Positions 9,834 to 19,290 of a stretch of 50,241 bases of DNA are shown in pieces. A program made the translations under genes and the position numbers. The stretch covers positions 1 through 50,241 of the forward strand of contig CALSPN010000037.1 in NCBI GenBank assembly GCA_943788245.1, given 5' to 3'. This DNA is from an uncultured Verrucomicrobiae bacterium (GTDB lineage: Bacteria; Verrucomicrobiota; Verrucomicrobiia; Limisphaerales; AAA164-E04). The notes beneath the pieces are model-generated. The model did not search any database and was not told the origin of the DNA. It saw nothing but the letters and a program-made list of their open reading frames with translations. Numbering within the stretch: the first letter of the stretch is position 1; each line of letters starts with the position of its first letter.

Positions 9834-10880
9834 TCAATCTCGGTTGAGAAGGTTAGGTCGTGGCTTATATTTTTTGCTCAATGCAAGTGATTCAGGCAAG
9901 GAGAGAATACCTCCTGTGCAAGTCGGATTGGCCAGCGAGGCAGCCGCCGCACAGACGCCTACTTTGAGAGAGTGTTGAATTTCCCAGCCCTCATGGAGTC
10001 CAAATAGTACACCGGCACAAAAGGCATCACCCGCACCTGCCGCACCTGCAATGTATTTCTGAGGCAGTTTGAGGGAAGATTGCCAGAAATCCTGCCCATC
10101 CAGTGTCCGCGCAAATGCTCCTTCGGGGAAATGGATAACCACCAGTTCTCTGATTCCGCATTGAAGGAGTGATCCGGAAGCATGACGCAAAGCCACGGTA
10201 TCGAGCTTGCCGTCATCGGTGCGAATTTTGAATCCCGTTGTTCTTCCTGCTTCAAATTCATTGAGGACACAGTAATCCGTGTGCTTGAGTGCGGGTTTAA
10301 CTATTTTTGCAAACCGATCACTGTCTTCGCTGACCACATCCACGGATGTTTTCAATCCGGCAGCTTGTGCAGTTGCCAATATTTTGGCGGCACAAGTCCC
10401 ATACCTCGTATCAGGGCTATCCATCGCGTCGAGCAATAACAAGTATCCCAGATGGAAAATTTTAGCGGAGGTGGCTTCGAAATCGATTTCTTCACCTTTC
10501 CACAGAGCATTGGTGCCGCGATAATGAAAGAAGGTTCGTTGCCCCGTCTTTACCTCGGTCATCACATCGGTATAAGAAGTGTCTGCTTCTCTGGATGAAC
10601 TCAAATGTTTGGTTTGAATCTTATGCTTTTTGCAGTCCGCAATAATGCAATCACCCAGAGCGTCCTTGCCCACCAGCCCAGCTGCATGCAACGGGAATTT
10701 GGCACCCAGCTTGGCCAGATCAACAAGGATGTTATAAGGTGAGCCGCCTGTGCCTTGAGACTGCATGCTGATATTGGCCAATGATTCTTTCTGCGGGAAA
10801 ACATCAATCATTTTAACCTGATCAATGATCCAGTTTCCTCCTGCGAGGATACCCTTTCGCGTCTTTTTCCTTGTTGCCAT
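9834..10880 (-). CDS. PfkB-family carbohydrate (ribokinase-like) kinase
   Basis: A 348-residue ribokinase/PfkB sugar or nucleoside kinase. The N-terminal GGNWIIDQVKMIDVFP and QGTGGSPYNILVDLAKLGA are the substrate-side motifs. The C-terminal AAGAGDAFCAGVLFG is PfkB signature 2, with the catalytic Asp in GAGD. The enzyme transfers phosphate from ATP to a sugar or nucleoside hydroxyl. The substrate cannot be set from sequence alone. The start is taken at the ATG at 10880 (MATRKKTRKG), with GCAGG upstream. The open frame continues to 10973 but that extension is not family-like. EF-P converges on it from the left with only 77 bases between the two ends. Confidence 0.85.
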   Translation of the reverse strand: MATRKKTRKGILAGGNWIIDQVKMIDVFPQKESLANISMQSQGTGGSPYNILVDLAKLGAKFPLHAAGLVGKDALGDCIIADCKKHKIQTKHLSSSREADTSYTDVMTEVKTGQRTFFHYRGTNALWKGEEIDFEATSAKIFHLGYLLLLDAMDSPDTRYGTCAAKILATAQAAGLKTSVDVVSEDSDRFAKIVKPALKHTDYCVLNEFEAGRTTGFKIRTDDGKLDTVALRHASGSLLQCGIRELVVIHFPEGAFARTLDGQDFWQSSLKLPQKYIAGAAGAGDAFCAGVLFGLHEGWEIQHSLKVGVCAAAASLANPTCTGGILSLPESLALSKKYKPRPNLLNRD

Positions 10881-11649
10881 TTTATGCCTGCAATGTGTGA
10901 TTAGATGGTCCCATGAAGCACCTTGGATGAACCCGTTCATAATGAAACGGTAGATTGGGTGCCAATAATACAATCAATGTTAAGAAGAATTTTGTGAATC
11001 CACCAGAGAAAAGAATGTTCTCCCATTAACAGGGCGACCATAGTGTTCTCAATCAATCTCCGATCCTATTTGTTTTCACAAGGCTTTTCATTTTTCTTGC
11101 CTTCGTAATAATTTCCACCGGCTTGCCCGATGCCTGATGAAAATATCGTGGTGAAGTGGGTCTGGCGGGGCAGAGGTCAAAGTAAAAAAAAGAGTCTTTT
11201 TTACGGGAGTTGTCTCCTTTATCCGCTTCATAACTTCCAGCTGATCTTGGATCTGCGGAATTAGAGTGGGTAGTTTGAATGTCTTTTATGAGTCTGAGTA
11301 TCCGTTCGGGGCTTCATATCACATATTTGATTCTTGGAGGCATAAGTCTTGGCGATAATGGGATCGATGTGGATATTTGCTCTGTTCGTTAAATTATGTT
11401 GAGCGCATTGCTCTATGACCATGAGTGAAAATCAGCTCATCAATATCGCTACACCATTATCAACAAAATTAAAATTTGCGAACTCGAGTAACTTGCAATC
11501 TGGATGGTTTGCAGAAACATTTCCTCGAATTATGAAATCGTTGTTTCTTGAATACCCTCGCGAAAGTTCAGACTGTGAAAAGCCGGGGAATTCAGGCATG
11601 GCAATGCTTACGATTGTCATGAGGCGATCAATGGTTTAGCCTCCTGTTC
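10881..11649. other. Non-coding gap of about 770 bases
   Basis: Between the divergent PfkB kinase and the secreted protein at 11650. Only short open frames occur (for example 74 codons at 11415-11639), with no recognisable motif and overlapping open frames on the other strand, so I call none. An AT-only inverted repeat, GTAAAAAA (11182-11189) against TTTTTTAC (11197-11204), is the only structure noticed. The gap presumably holds promoters for both divergent genes, but no convincing -35/-10 pair could be assigned. Confidence 0.5.
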
Positions 11650-12126
11650 ATGGCTCATCGAATTTGGCTTTTTTCATCGATCCTTTTTCTTGTCTGCTCG
11701 CTCGCCCTTTTGGGTGAGGAGACGAAAAGTTCCGCCCGTATTTTGAAAGTGCTCCCTCACCTGTTGGATACAAATGGAAAACATGCTTTATCACCGAGCC
11801 TTTTTGAGCGTGATGCTTATCAAACGCATCTCAAAAGCCATTCGGAAGAAGTTTCAACTTTGCGGTTGGATGTTAACTGGATGTTGCGGGAGAGATTTGA
11901 TGTACCTCTGGAATTACGAGTTGAAGTAAGATTTGGAAGCGGTAACTCCATTCAGACACTGAAAGCCAAAACGTCGTTGCGACCCAAAAAACTCCGAAAG
12001 CGCGGCTGGACCTCTGTTCAGTTAAAAAAAGAAGAATACGATGCTGCTGCTAATCTCATCGCATGGCGTGTCACGGTCTGGAATGGGGCACAGCAGATCG
12101 CATCGCAAAAAAGTTTCCTTTGGTGA
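11650..12126 (+). CDS. Secreted protein of unknown function
   Basis: A 158-residue protein with a clear Sec signal peptide (MAHRIWLFSSILFLVCSLALLG), predicted to be exported to the periplasm. The mature part begins with RILKVLPHLLDTNGKHALSP and is mostly beta-strand-like, with a basic middle (LRPKKLRKRGW). It resembles small secreted proteins that recur in Verrucomicrobiota, but I know no function or named domain. It converges on the helicase gene at 12187 with a 60-base gap. Confidence 0.7.
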   Translation: MAHRIWLFSSILFLVCSLALLGEETKSSARILKVLPHLLDTNGKHALSPSLFERDAYQTHLKSHSEEVSTLRLDVNWMLRERFDVPLELRVEVRFGSGNSIQTLKAKTSLRPKKLRKRGWTSVQLKKEEYDAAANLIAWRVTVWNGAQQIASQKSFLW

Positions 12127-12186
12127 ATCTCATCCAGATGCCAAGTGCCTGTATGTGGCTGAAATATTTCGTTGATGTTGCTCGAG

Positions 12187-14204
12187 TCATTGAACTCGAA
12201 GCTCTTCAAACACGCCATCCGGTAATTCTGAGATGAATCGAGATGGGGTCTGCATGAAATCACCGGCTCCTCGTTGCGCAAATCGCATCAAGGGATAGCA
12301 AAGGTAAAGCTCGTCCATTGCCCGAGTGGCCGCGACGTAAAAAAAGGCGGCGCTCTTCCTCTTCCGTATCCTGATTCTCTGTTGATCGTTCGGACGGAAA
12401 TAACCCCCTCACAAAGCATAATGACGAAAACCACTTTAAACTCAAGTCCCTTGGCCTGATGTATCGTGGATAATTTGATACGTTCCTCATCGGCTGTCGT
12501 ATCCTGCTGCTTGTTGGGAGTCATATCAGTTTCCAGCGCAAGCTGAGTCAGAAAGGATTCAGGCGTCTCAAATTGTTGCGCATATGCGGCAAGCTGTTCA
12601 AGGTCCTCCAGCCGATTGCGATAGTTTGCATATTCCTCCTTCAGATAATCTTCGTAGCCTGCGTCGAGTACATGGCGAATCATCAGGGGGACGCTTTTGC
12701 GTATCCCGGGATCTTCCATTTGTTCGATAGTGGCGTGAAATTGCTCGAAAGCATCTTTGGATTTTCTAGGAACGTTTGTTGTGCATGCAGTCAGCCCCGG
12801 AACCAAAGAAAGTCTGGGCGTCCAATTGGGATCGCTCTCCTGCGAATCGCTGTTGGCTGGAACTTGATTGCCTTGGGCATTTAACAGGCCGGATTGAAAA
12901 TGTTGCCAAAGTTTTTCGGCGCTTTTGATTCCAATGCCGGGCATCATTTTGATGATACGTTTGAATGATAATTCATCCCCTGGATTCACGAGGAGTTTGA
13001 TGTAAGCTGCGACGTCCTTCACGTGGGCTTGTTCAAAAAAGCGGATGCCACTGGTAATTGAAAATGGAATGTTCCGGCTAGTCAGTTCCATTTGCAATTC
13101 CATCGCGTGAAAATGAGAGCGGTAAAGGATGGCCATTTCGTTCAGCTCAATGCCCTCATCTCTCAATTCCAGCGCTTTTTGAGCTACGAACATTGCCTGT
13201 TCATGAGCGTCATTGGTGACGACTACCATGGGTTCAGGTCCTGTTGGTCGGGCGGGTTCGAGTTGTTTCTCGAATTGCTGATCGTTGGATCCTATGACCG
13301 CATTTGCAAAACTCAATATCTGAGGTGTGCTGCGGTAATTTGTCTCTATCTTGTGAACCGTGGCGTCCTTATAGCGTTTTGGAAATTCGAATATATTGGC
13401 AAAGTGTGCGCCACGCCAGGAATAGATGCTTTGTGAGTCATCGCCTACGACCATGACATTCTGATGACGGGCACCCATCAGGTCCACGAGGTCGCTTTGG
13501 ATGCGATTGGTATCCTGATACTCGTCCACCAGGACAAACTGGAATTGCCGTTGGTATTGTTCCAGGACGCTCTCGTTCTGACGCAACATGTCCAGCCATA
13601 AAACCAGAAGATCATCGAAGTCCATCATGTTGTTTGAGCGTTTCCGTTTCTGGTAAAGCTTCATCACGATTTCCATTTGTTCGGTGAGGTGTGCAAAGTA
13701 GGGGAACTGTCGTTCCAACAGCGTTTCCATCTTACACTGTTTATTTGCAACCAGTGAAAAAATGTCCGCCAGCACTTTTGCCTTTGGAAATCGAGTCGCT
13801 TTGATATCGATCTTGGCTTCACCTACGCAAGCACTCATGAGATCAGTGGCATCTTCTCGATCCATGATCGTGAAATCCTGTTTAAATCCAATGCAATCAG
13901 CGTGGCGACGCAACATTCTGGCTCCAATGGAATGGAAAGTTCCCCCCCAGACAACGTAGGCTTCGTTGCCGAGTAAGTCACCGACACGCTCCATCATTTC
14001 GCGTGCCGCCTTGTTGGTAAAAGTAAGGAGAAGGATTCGGTCGGCGGGAATACCTTGCTCCAGCAAGTAAGCGACCCTGTAAGTCAGCGTGCGGGTCTTA
14101 CCGGCACCTGCACCTGCGATTACCAGGGCAGGGCCCTTTGGGGAAGTGACTGCGGCGTATTGTTGGTCATTCAACTCACCACGATAATCGATTCGCAATT
14201 CCAC
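12187..14204 (-). CDS. UvrD/PcrA-type ATP-dependent DNA helicase, two frameshifts near the 3' end
   Basis: A superfamily 1A 3'-5' helicase for repair and replication restart. The N-terminal Q motif is LNDQQYAAV, followed by the Walker A box GAGAGKTRTLTYR, TFTNKAARE, Walker B LVDEYQDTN, GDDSQSIYSWRGA, NYRST and KLSTIHQAKGLEFKVVF. The frame breaks at a run of five C (12404-12408); with four it reads EGLFPSERSTEN. It breaks again at a run of seven A (12339-12345); with six it reads RRLFYVAATRAMDELYL, which is the expected motif VI. Corrected, the protein ends at 12187 with 671 residues. A tail of the 2B/C-terminal kind seen in longer PcrA proteins is short here. The two insertions are probably sequence errors because this protein is normally important. 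Confidence 0.88.
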
Positions 14205-14499
14205 ATCGGATTTGACGATATTTCGTTTGCAACTGGTATTCCTTTGCCATAAACGCAGGGATTGTGCATGGGAACTTCAAATGCGGCAAAGCAAATTGGT
14301 GGATTGTGGGTCTTTCGGACTCATCTCTGACAGGGGAAAACAGACATGCCCTGATTGCATTCGGCCATCTTGTGTGGTGCATTGTTTCCAGGAAATGGGA
14401 TCATTCAAGCAAAAGCGCCTTCAGTGGAGCAGGTAAAACCAACACGCTTCGTTTCTGTTCCAGGTTGTCATGATCTGCCTTTTGTCGCATCATGCACTG

Positions 14500-14863
14500 A
14501 TGCCAAAACGCTATGAAATGGCTCAGATGGATAACTTAGACCCCGTGCGTTGTCCATGTGGGTTTGCCAGGAGAGCCTTTGCTTCAGCCGAAAATACCAC
14601 TGCCACGCTGCACATTGTGGATATTCAATCTGATTCCAAAACTCATTATCATAAAAAGCTGACCGAGATATATCTGGTGCTGGAGGGGCAAGGGGAGATC
14701 GAGCTGGATGGAGAAACGTTTCCCTGTTCGCCCCATGTCTGCCATCATGATCAAGCCTGGCTGCCGACATCGGGCCATTGGCAAGATGAAAATCATGAAT
14801 GTGCCGGTACCCGCTTTTGATCCTGAGGATGAATGGTTCGATGATGAAAATGAAACGCACTAA
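14500..14863 (+). CDS. Cupin-domain protein, one-base frameshift
   Basis: A small single-domain cupin. Metal-ligand motif 1 is visible as THYHKKLTEIYLVLEGQGEI, containing the H-x-H-x(n)-E pattern. As written the frame stops at 14820. Removing one C from CCC near 14730 instead gives TFPVRPMSAIMIKPGCRHRAI, a natural second half, and a stop at 14863 with 120 residues. The early CPCGFARRAF run is odd and could be an extra metal site. Cupins of this size may be isomerases, dioxygenases or binding proteins, so no reaction is assigned. The start is uncertain (ATG at 14500 or 14518; neither has a clear ribosome site). It overlaps the next gene. Confidence 0.65.
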
Positions 14864-15596
14864 AGCAACCCCAAGGGCAGCCGCCTGGATTTTTCAAATC
14901 GCCTTCTTTTCATACTTTTGCTTTCAGGGCGGAGGTGCCATCGCGGAAGATAAAGTAAGTGGTCGCAAGGACCGTATTGTGGGAGCGTGGACCTGGACCT
15001 CGAAGCAGAGTGAAGGGGAGCTGTTCACGAGTGTCATGGACATCAGCCTTGAGGAGACAGGATCTTTCACGGGGGGGATTCGGAATCCTGAAGGAGAGCG
15101 TATTCCGTTTGAATCAGTGAACATGAAGGGGGATCAAATTCAGGTGGTAGTCGATCATGAAATCATGGGGCAGGCCTTCAAGGCTTCCTACGGTGGCAAG
15201 GTGACTGGAAGCAACATAGAGGGTGAAGTTGTCATCCGGTTTCAGGATCGAATATTACGGCGTGACTGGAAAGCCAGGCGTTTGCTGGAATTTCCGCTGA
15301 CTGGCGAGTGGGACTGGAAGCTATCCACACCGGATGGAAACGAGCTCAAAGCCACACTGATCATTCACCAGGATGCCGAGGGGGTGAGTGGGCGACTGGA
15401 ATCTGAGCAGTTTAACATGCCCTTGCGGGATATTTCATTCAAAGCGGGCCAATTAAAATTTGTCACACAGCGCGAAGAAAATAGTGGTACTTTTTATTCC
15501 AGCGGGAAGTGGCACGGCAATCTGTTGAGCGGACAGGTAAGCTCTCCTTCTATTGGTGAGGGGCTCAAGTTGCCCTGGGAAGCCAGAAAGCGGTGA
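14841..15596 (+). CDS. Secreted protein with two repeated lipocalin-like beta domains, function unknown
   Basis: About 250 residues with an N-terminal signal segment (AAAWIFQIAFFSYFCFQGG), so probably periplasmic. The mature part seems to contain two similar halves. The first starts IVGAWTWTSKQ and the second FPLTGEWDWKLSTPDG, each followed by a run that ends in a basic RR/KR-W stretch or a strand repeat (GSFTGGIRNPEGE and GVSGRLESEQFN). This suggests a duplicated beta-barrel-like unit of the kind found in many PVC secreted hydrolase-associated proteins. No enzyme motif is visible. The start at ATG 14841 lies inside the end of the corrected cupin frame; 14829 is an alternative. Confidence 0.65.
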   Translation: MMKMKRTKATPRAAAWIFQIAFFSYFCFQGGGAIAEDKVSGRKDRIVGAWTWTSKQSEGELFTSVMDISLEETGSFTGGIRNPEGERIPFESVNMKGDQIQVVVDHEIMGQAFKASYGGKVTGSNIEGEVVIRFQDRILRRDWKARRLLEFPLTGEWDWKLSTPDGNELKATLIIHQDAEGVSGRLESEQFNMPLRDISFKAGQLKFVTQREENSGTFYSSGKWHGNLLSGQVSSPSIGEGLKLPWEARKR

Positions 15597-15615
15597 TGGC
15601 AAGGGTTTGAAAGGC

Positions 15616-17552
15616 TCAGTAGACAGGTTCCCCGAATTCACAATTATAGATGGCTCCACAACACGTGCATTCAGCATCCTTGATGTCCAGATCGGATGTC
15701 CAGCGATAAGATGATTTACAATTTGGGCAAGTCACCTTGTATCCCTTGGTTGCCCGGCAATTTTTCAAGGCCTTTGGTGGAATGGAAGTGAGGTCATCAT
15801 CAACGAGCAAGACCAGATCGTCTTGTTCAGGTATGTCAATGGTAGCCAGCCGGTTTGCCTGTGCATTGACGGCATGCTCGAAACAATTTCGAACCAGCCG
15901 TGCATTGCCAAAGTGTTCTCCCTTTTCTTCATAATGAATGTAGAAATGGTGTAAGAGCTGAAGTTTTAGCTTTGGTGCAATGCGAAGGTCATTGCGTCGG
16001 CAAAGGAGGCTGAAAATCCTGCAAAGCTCAAGAGGATCATAATCAGGGAATTCAATGAAACGGGTGAAACGGCTGTGAAGCCCCGGATTCGAGTGTACGA
16101 AATCCTCCATTTCCTCCGGGTATCCTGCAACAATTACGATCAATCTGTCTCGTTCATCTTCCATTCGTTTCAGCAGGGTATCAATGGCCTCACGACCGAA
16201 ATCCTGATCCTGCTTGGCGAGTGAGTAGGCTTCGTCGATAAACAGGATACCATCGAGTGCAGCATCCACCATGCGATTGGTTTTGATCGCGGTTTGTCCC
16301 ACATACTCTGCGACGAGAGAAGAGCGATCGCATTCGACCAGATGTCCTTTTTTTAAGACACCCAAGGCCTTGTAGATCCTTGCCATGAGTCGGGCCACAG
16401 TGGTTTTCCCTGTCCCTGGGTTCCCGGTGTAAACGGCATGGTAACTGGTTGGGATTGCTCTCAGGCCTTTGGCCAGACGCATCTGCTGCATTTTCGCGAA
16501 GTTAGCCGTTTGCCTTACTTTTTCTTTGACCTCTCCAATGCCAATTAATTCGTCTAGTTCGCTCAGCACTTCTGTCAGATCCTCCACAGAACCTTTGTTC
16601 TGTTTGGATGCACGATCGTCATGCTCTGAGCAAACTGTGTCGATCTGCTTGAGCAAGTAGCTGATGAATCGATGTTCCTGCGATGAAAGTGAGCCATCAA
16701 CATGTGAAAAGGAGTGACAAACTTCCTGCGTCAGGTGTGCCAGAAAAAGCAAGACAGGGGGCTGCAGTTCCAGTTTCTTCAAAATCCCTGCCATATCGAT
16801 AAAGAATTTATCCAGGCCAATTTTGATGTTATCGGCAACGGCTTCATGCAGTTTTGAAAACCGTTCCTGAGAATCTTCGATGTATTCCGAGATGGCATCC
16901 TGCAATCGCATGCCTTTTTTCTTTCCCTGTCCTTTACTCAATGCCGAAAATCGGTCGCGATGAGGGGCGAAAAAATACCCCTGAAAGGACTGAATCATAT
17001 CTTCCGGACGATTGTTATAGAGGCAAGCCGTCCAGAATTGAGCCGTCGCATCGGCCACTAATCCAAATTCTTCACGTGGAAAAAAACACTCCCCAGGCGC
17101 CTCCAACAATTTTGCGAAACAGATCCGAAAGGCCATGCAGGAGGTCGTCTGTTCCACTGGGTGTTTTTTTCATACGAAAGTTCCGGTGGAATCAGAACTT
17201 CCATGTATTCCCAAAGCAATCGAGAGGAAAAGAGAGTGCGCGCCAGTTGTTTTACTGAAATTTCCTCTGCATTGGTGACCAGAGCAATCTCCGGAATTTT
17301 TTGCTCAAGCTTTGCAAAGGTGCTGAGAAAGCGGTTTTCTATTTGCTTCAACCGATTGGATTGGTCCTCGTTGATAATTTTGTTATCAGTCATCCAATGG
17401 ATGAGTTCATCCATAGACATCTGATTAAACGCGGTTAATTCGGCATGGTCGTACGGTTGGTTCCTGCGGGATTTAGGTGTGCCTGATATTGATATCAGCA
17501 CGGAGCCTGGAACCAGAGTGTGGTTGGAAAAATCTTTAACCAAATTTTTCAT
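15616..17552 (-). CDS. CbxX/CfxQ-type AAA ATPase with C-terminal zinc ribbon, two frameshifts near the 5' end
   Basis: A AAA+ protein of the CbxX/CfxQ group. A helical N-terminal half of about 300 residues comes first. Then come LDELIGIGEVKEKVRQ, Walker A TGNPGTGKTTVARLMARIY, a pore region LVAEYVGQTA, Walker B GILFIDEAYSL and the second-region run GYPEEMEDFVHSNPGLHSRF. The C-terminus adds a zinc ribbon (CPNC ... CTCC), which is unusual for the family. Two breaks lie close together: seven T at 17164-17170 and seven A at 17080-17086. Taking six in each gives one frame of 644 residues (SYEKTPSG, then GVFFPREEFGLVADA). CbxX proteins are remodelling ATPases, such as Rubisco activases or secretion-linked proteins. 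No Rubisco or ESX gene is near, so the partner is unknown. Confidence 0.8.
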
Positions 17553-17609
17553 GAAAAAATGACATGAAAAGATTAATTCAAAACGACCGTTGGGTGCCAG
17601 TTGAATATG

Positions 17610-17645
17610 ATAAAAAGAAAGCGACGCAATGACTTGCGTCGCTTT
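17610..17645 (-). terminator. Intrinsic terminator after the Gfo/Idh/MocA gene
   Basis: A perfect 11-base inverted repeat, AAAGCGACGCA (17618-17628) and TGCGTCGCTTT (17635-17645), with a six-base loop. Read on the minus strand the stem is followed by CTTTTTAT, as expected for a rho-independent terminator. It lies between the end of the oxidoreductase (17680) and the start of the AAA ATPase (17552), separating the two transcripts. Confidence 0.75.
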
Positions 17646-17679
17646 CCTGGATTTAAAAACAGGTGGAGTCTGGCTGACT

Positions 17680-19138
17680 TCAAGCGTTTTCTGCTTCGCG
17701 GTATTCGCGATCTCTGACAATGCCTGGTTGCGGGATTGGATAGCTACCATCAGCAAGTTTGCTCAAGGGCGCATCCGATTCGAGTGTCAGTTTATCGACA
17801 TCTGGCGCAAATTCATGATCACTGTTGTAGATTTGATCATAAGTAATTTCCTGGCCAGTGTGAGCGGCCATGCGACCCATGGATGAAAACCAGACTGGCA
17901 GTCGCACCTCGCTCGACTTCATTGTAAGGCTTGTCATTGCGGATAGCGTCCAGCAAGTCCATCCCATTCTAGTTGATATGGGATTTTTTTTCAGGTTGAG
18001 GGTAGCTCCAGATCATGTTTGCGTCGGGATAGGTTTCTGACCGTTGAAACGTGCGGCAACGTCCCCGGGGAATGTGACGAGGTGGAGGACGATCCCCAGC
18101 CCCTTGGTTTCCATGAGCGTAAACTTGCGAAATTATCATGACAACCCAGCATGGTACGACCATTGAGTTGGAAACTTCGATCCGTCCTTCAAAGGTATAC
18201 TCCCACTGCATAGCTATCAAAGTTTCTGGTCAATGGGCATCCTCTGCACGGTAATGGCGTCCCACCCCAGGGCATGGGCCCTTGATAGGCCCAGGCGTTC
18301 TTCATCCAGCAAACACTCGTCGACCTGGTGAATATAAAAAGTCATTGTAGAGCCCCCCCACTTGCCCAGAGAAAAAACTGTGAAAAACGTTGGATTTGAT
18401 ACATTAACTCACTGACATTCCCTGGGTTGGGTCCGGAAAACTGCAGATCCAACGGGGACCATGCATACGGTAAGCCCCGCATATTGAGAATATCTCCAAT
18501 TTCACCATTTTGAATGCGGTCAAAGAGTTTCCTGGCGCGCGCGACAGTGGCGTACCATGAGCCCCGACACCCCACCTTGATGTTTTTTTTTCCGACGCCT
18601 TTTTTGGCCAGTTTCAATCATGCGTCGTGTGGTTGGGCCCATCTGCTGTCAGCGGTTTTTTCCATGAAAAACGTTGACTCCCTTTTCAATGGCATACTTG
18701 AAATGAACCCAAACGGAATGCAAGTGGGGTGGTGAAAAATAGCAACATCCCCTTTGTTCAGGGAATCGATGGCGTGCTTGTAAACCATCAAAGCCAATGA
18801 ATTTTGCGGTCGGGAGGTACTTCCACCTGGTCCTTGAATCTTTTGTTCAAGGTGTTGAAAACTTCCATCCAGGGCGATATTGGAATACATCTGCCATCGC
18901 TACCATTTTTGGTTGGGCCCATTGGAGACCGAAAGGGCATTTTGCTGCCGCCCCCGGTGCCCCCTTCCTCCACAACCAATGAGTGCCACCTGGGACGGTG
19001 TCGCTTCCCTGAGCGTGCACATTGGGAAGAGGCGACTCCAGCCAAGGCTCCCCGCCGCAGTGACTTTGCCGGTATTCTTGATAAATTCGCGGCGCGATGA
19101 CTCTTTTAGCGCCCGAAGGATTTGATGATGCTTTTCAT
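17680..19138 (-). pseudogene. Gfo/Idh/MocA-family oxidoreductase with Tat leader, broken by many indels
   Basis: An NAD(P)-dependent sugar-type oxidoreductase exported by the Tat pathway. The N-terminal fragment has SSRREFIKNTGKVTAAGSL (a twin-arginine leader). VALIGCGGRG, the Rossmann motif, follows. With indels corrected the middle gives VNVFMEKPLTADGPTTRR, which holds the catalytic EKP lysine. The C-terminal fragment NDKPYNEVERGA / TGQEITYDQIYNSDHEFAPD and the end REYREAENA are in frame to 17680. More than ten one-base changes are needed between 17.95 and 19.1 kb, but no residues are degenerate, so these are more likely errors than decay. The start is approximate. It is divergent from the MFS gene at 19291; both may serve sugar use. 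Confidence 0.8.
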
Positions 19139-19290
19139 TGTTTTTTATATTTTTTGGACTCTGAAAAATAGTTCGCCTATGGGATCTGACGCAATTATCT
19201 GGCCAAAACATTCATGCTTGGCAAGGGGATTTGTTTGCTACCACATTTTTCATTTGCCCATGAATCGAGGTCATTCTATGATCTTTCTCC

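Noticed and set aside
11182..11204. AT-only inverted repeat that could be a terminator
   Set aside because: No GC stem, and it is not at the end of any gene.
11415..11639. 74-codon open frame in the 10.9-11.6 kb gap
   Set aside because: An opposing frame of nearly equal length covers the same bases and neither has protein-like features.
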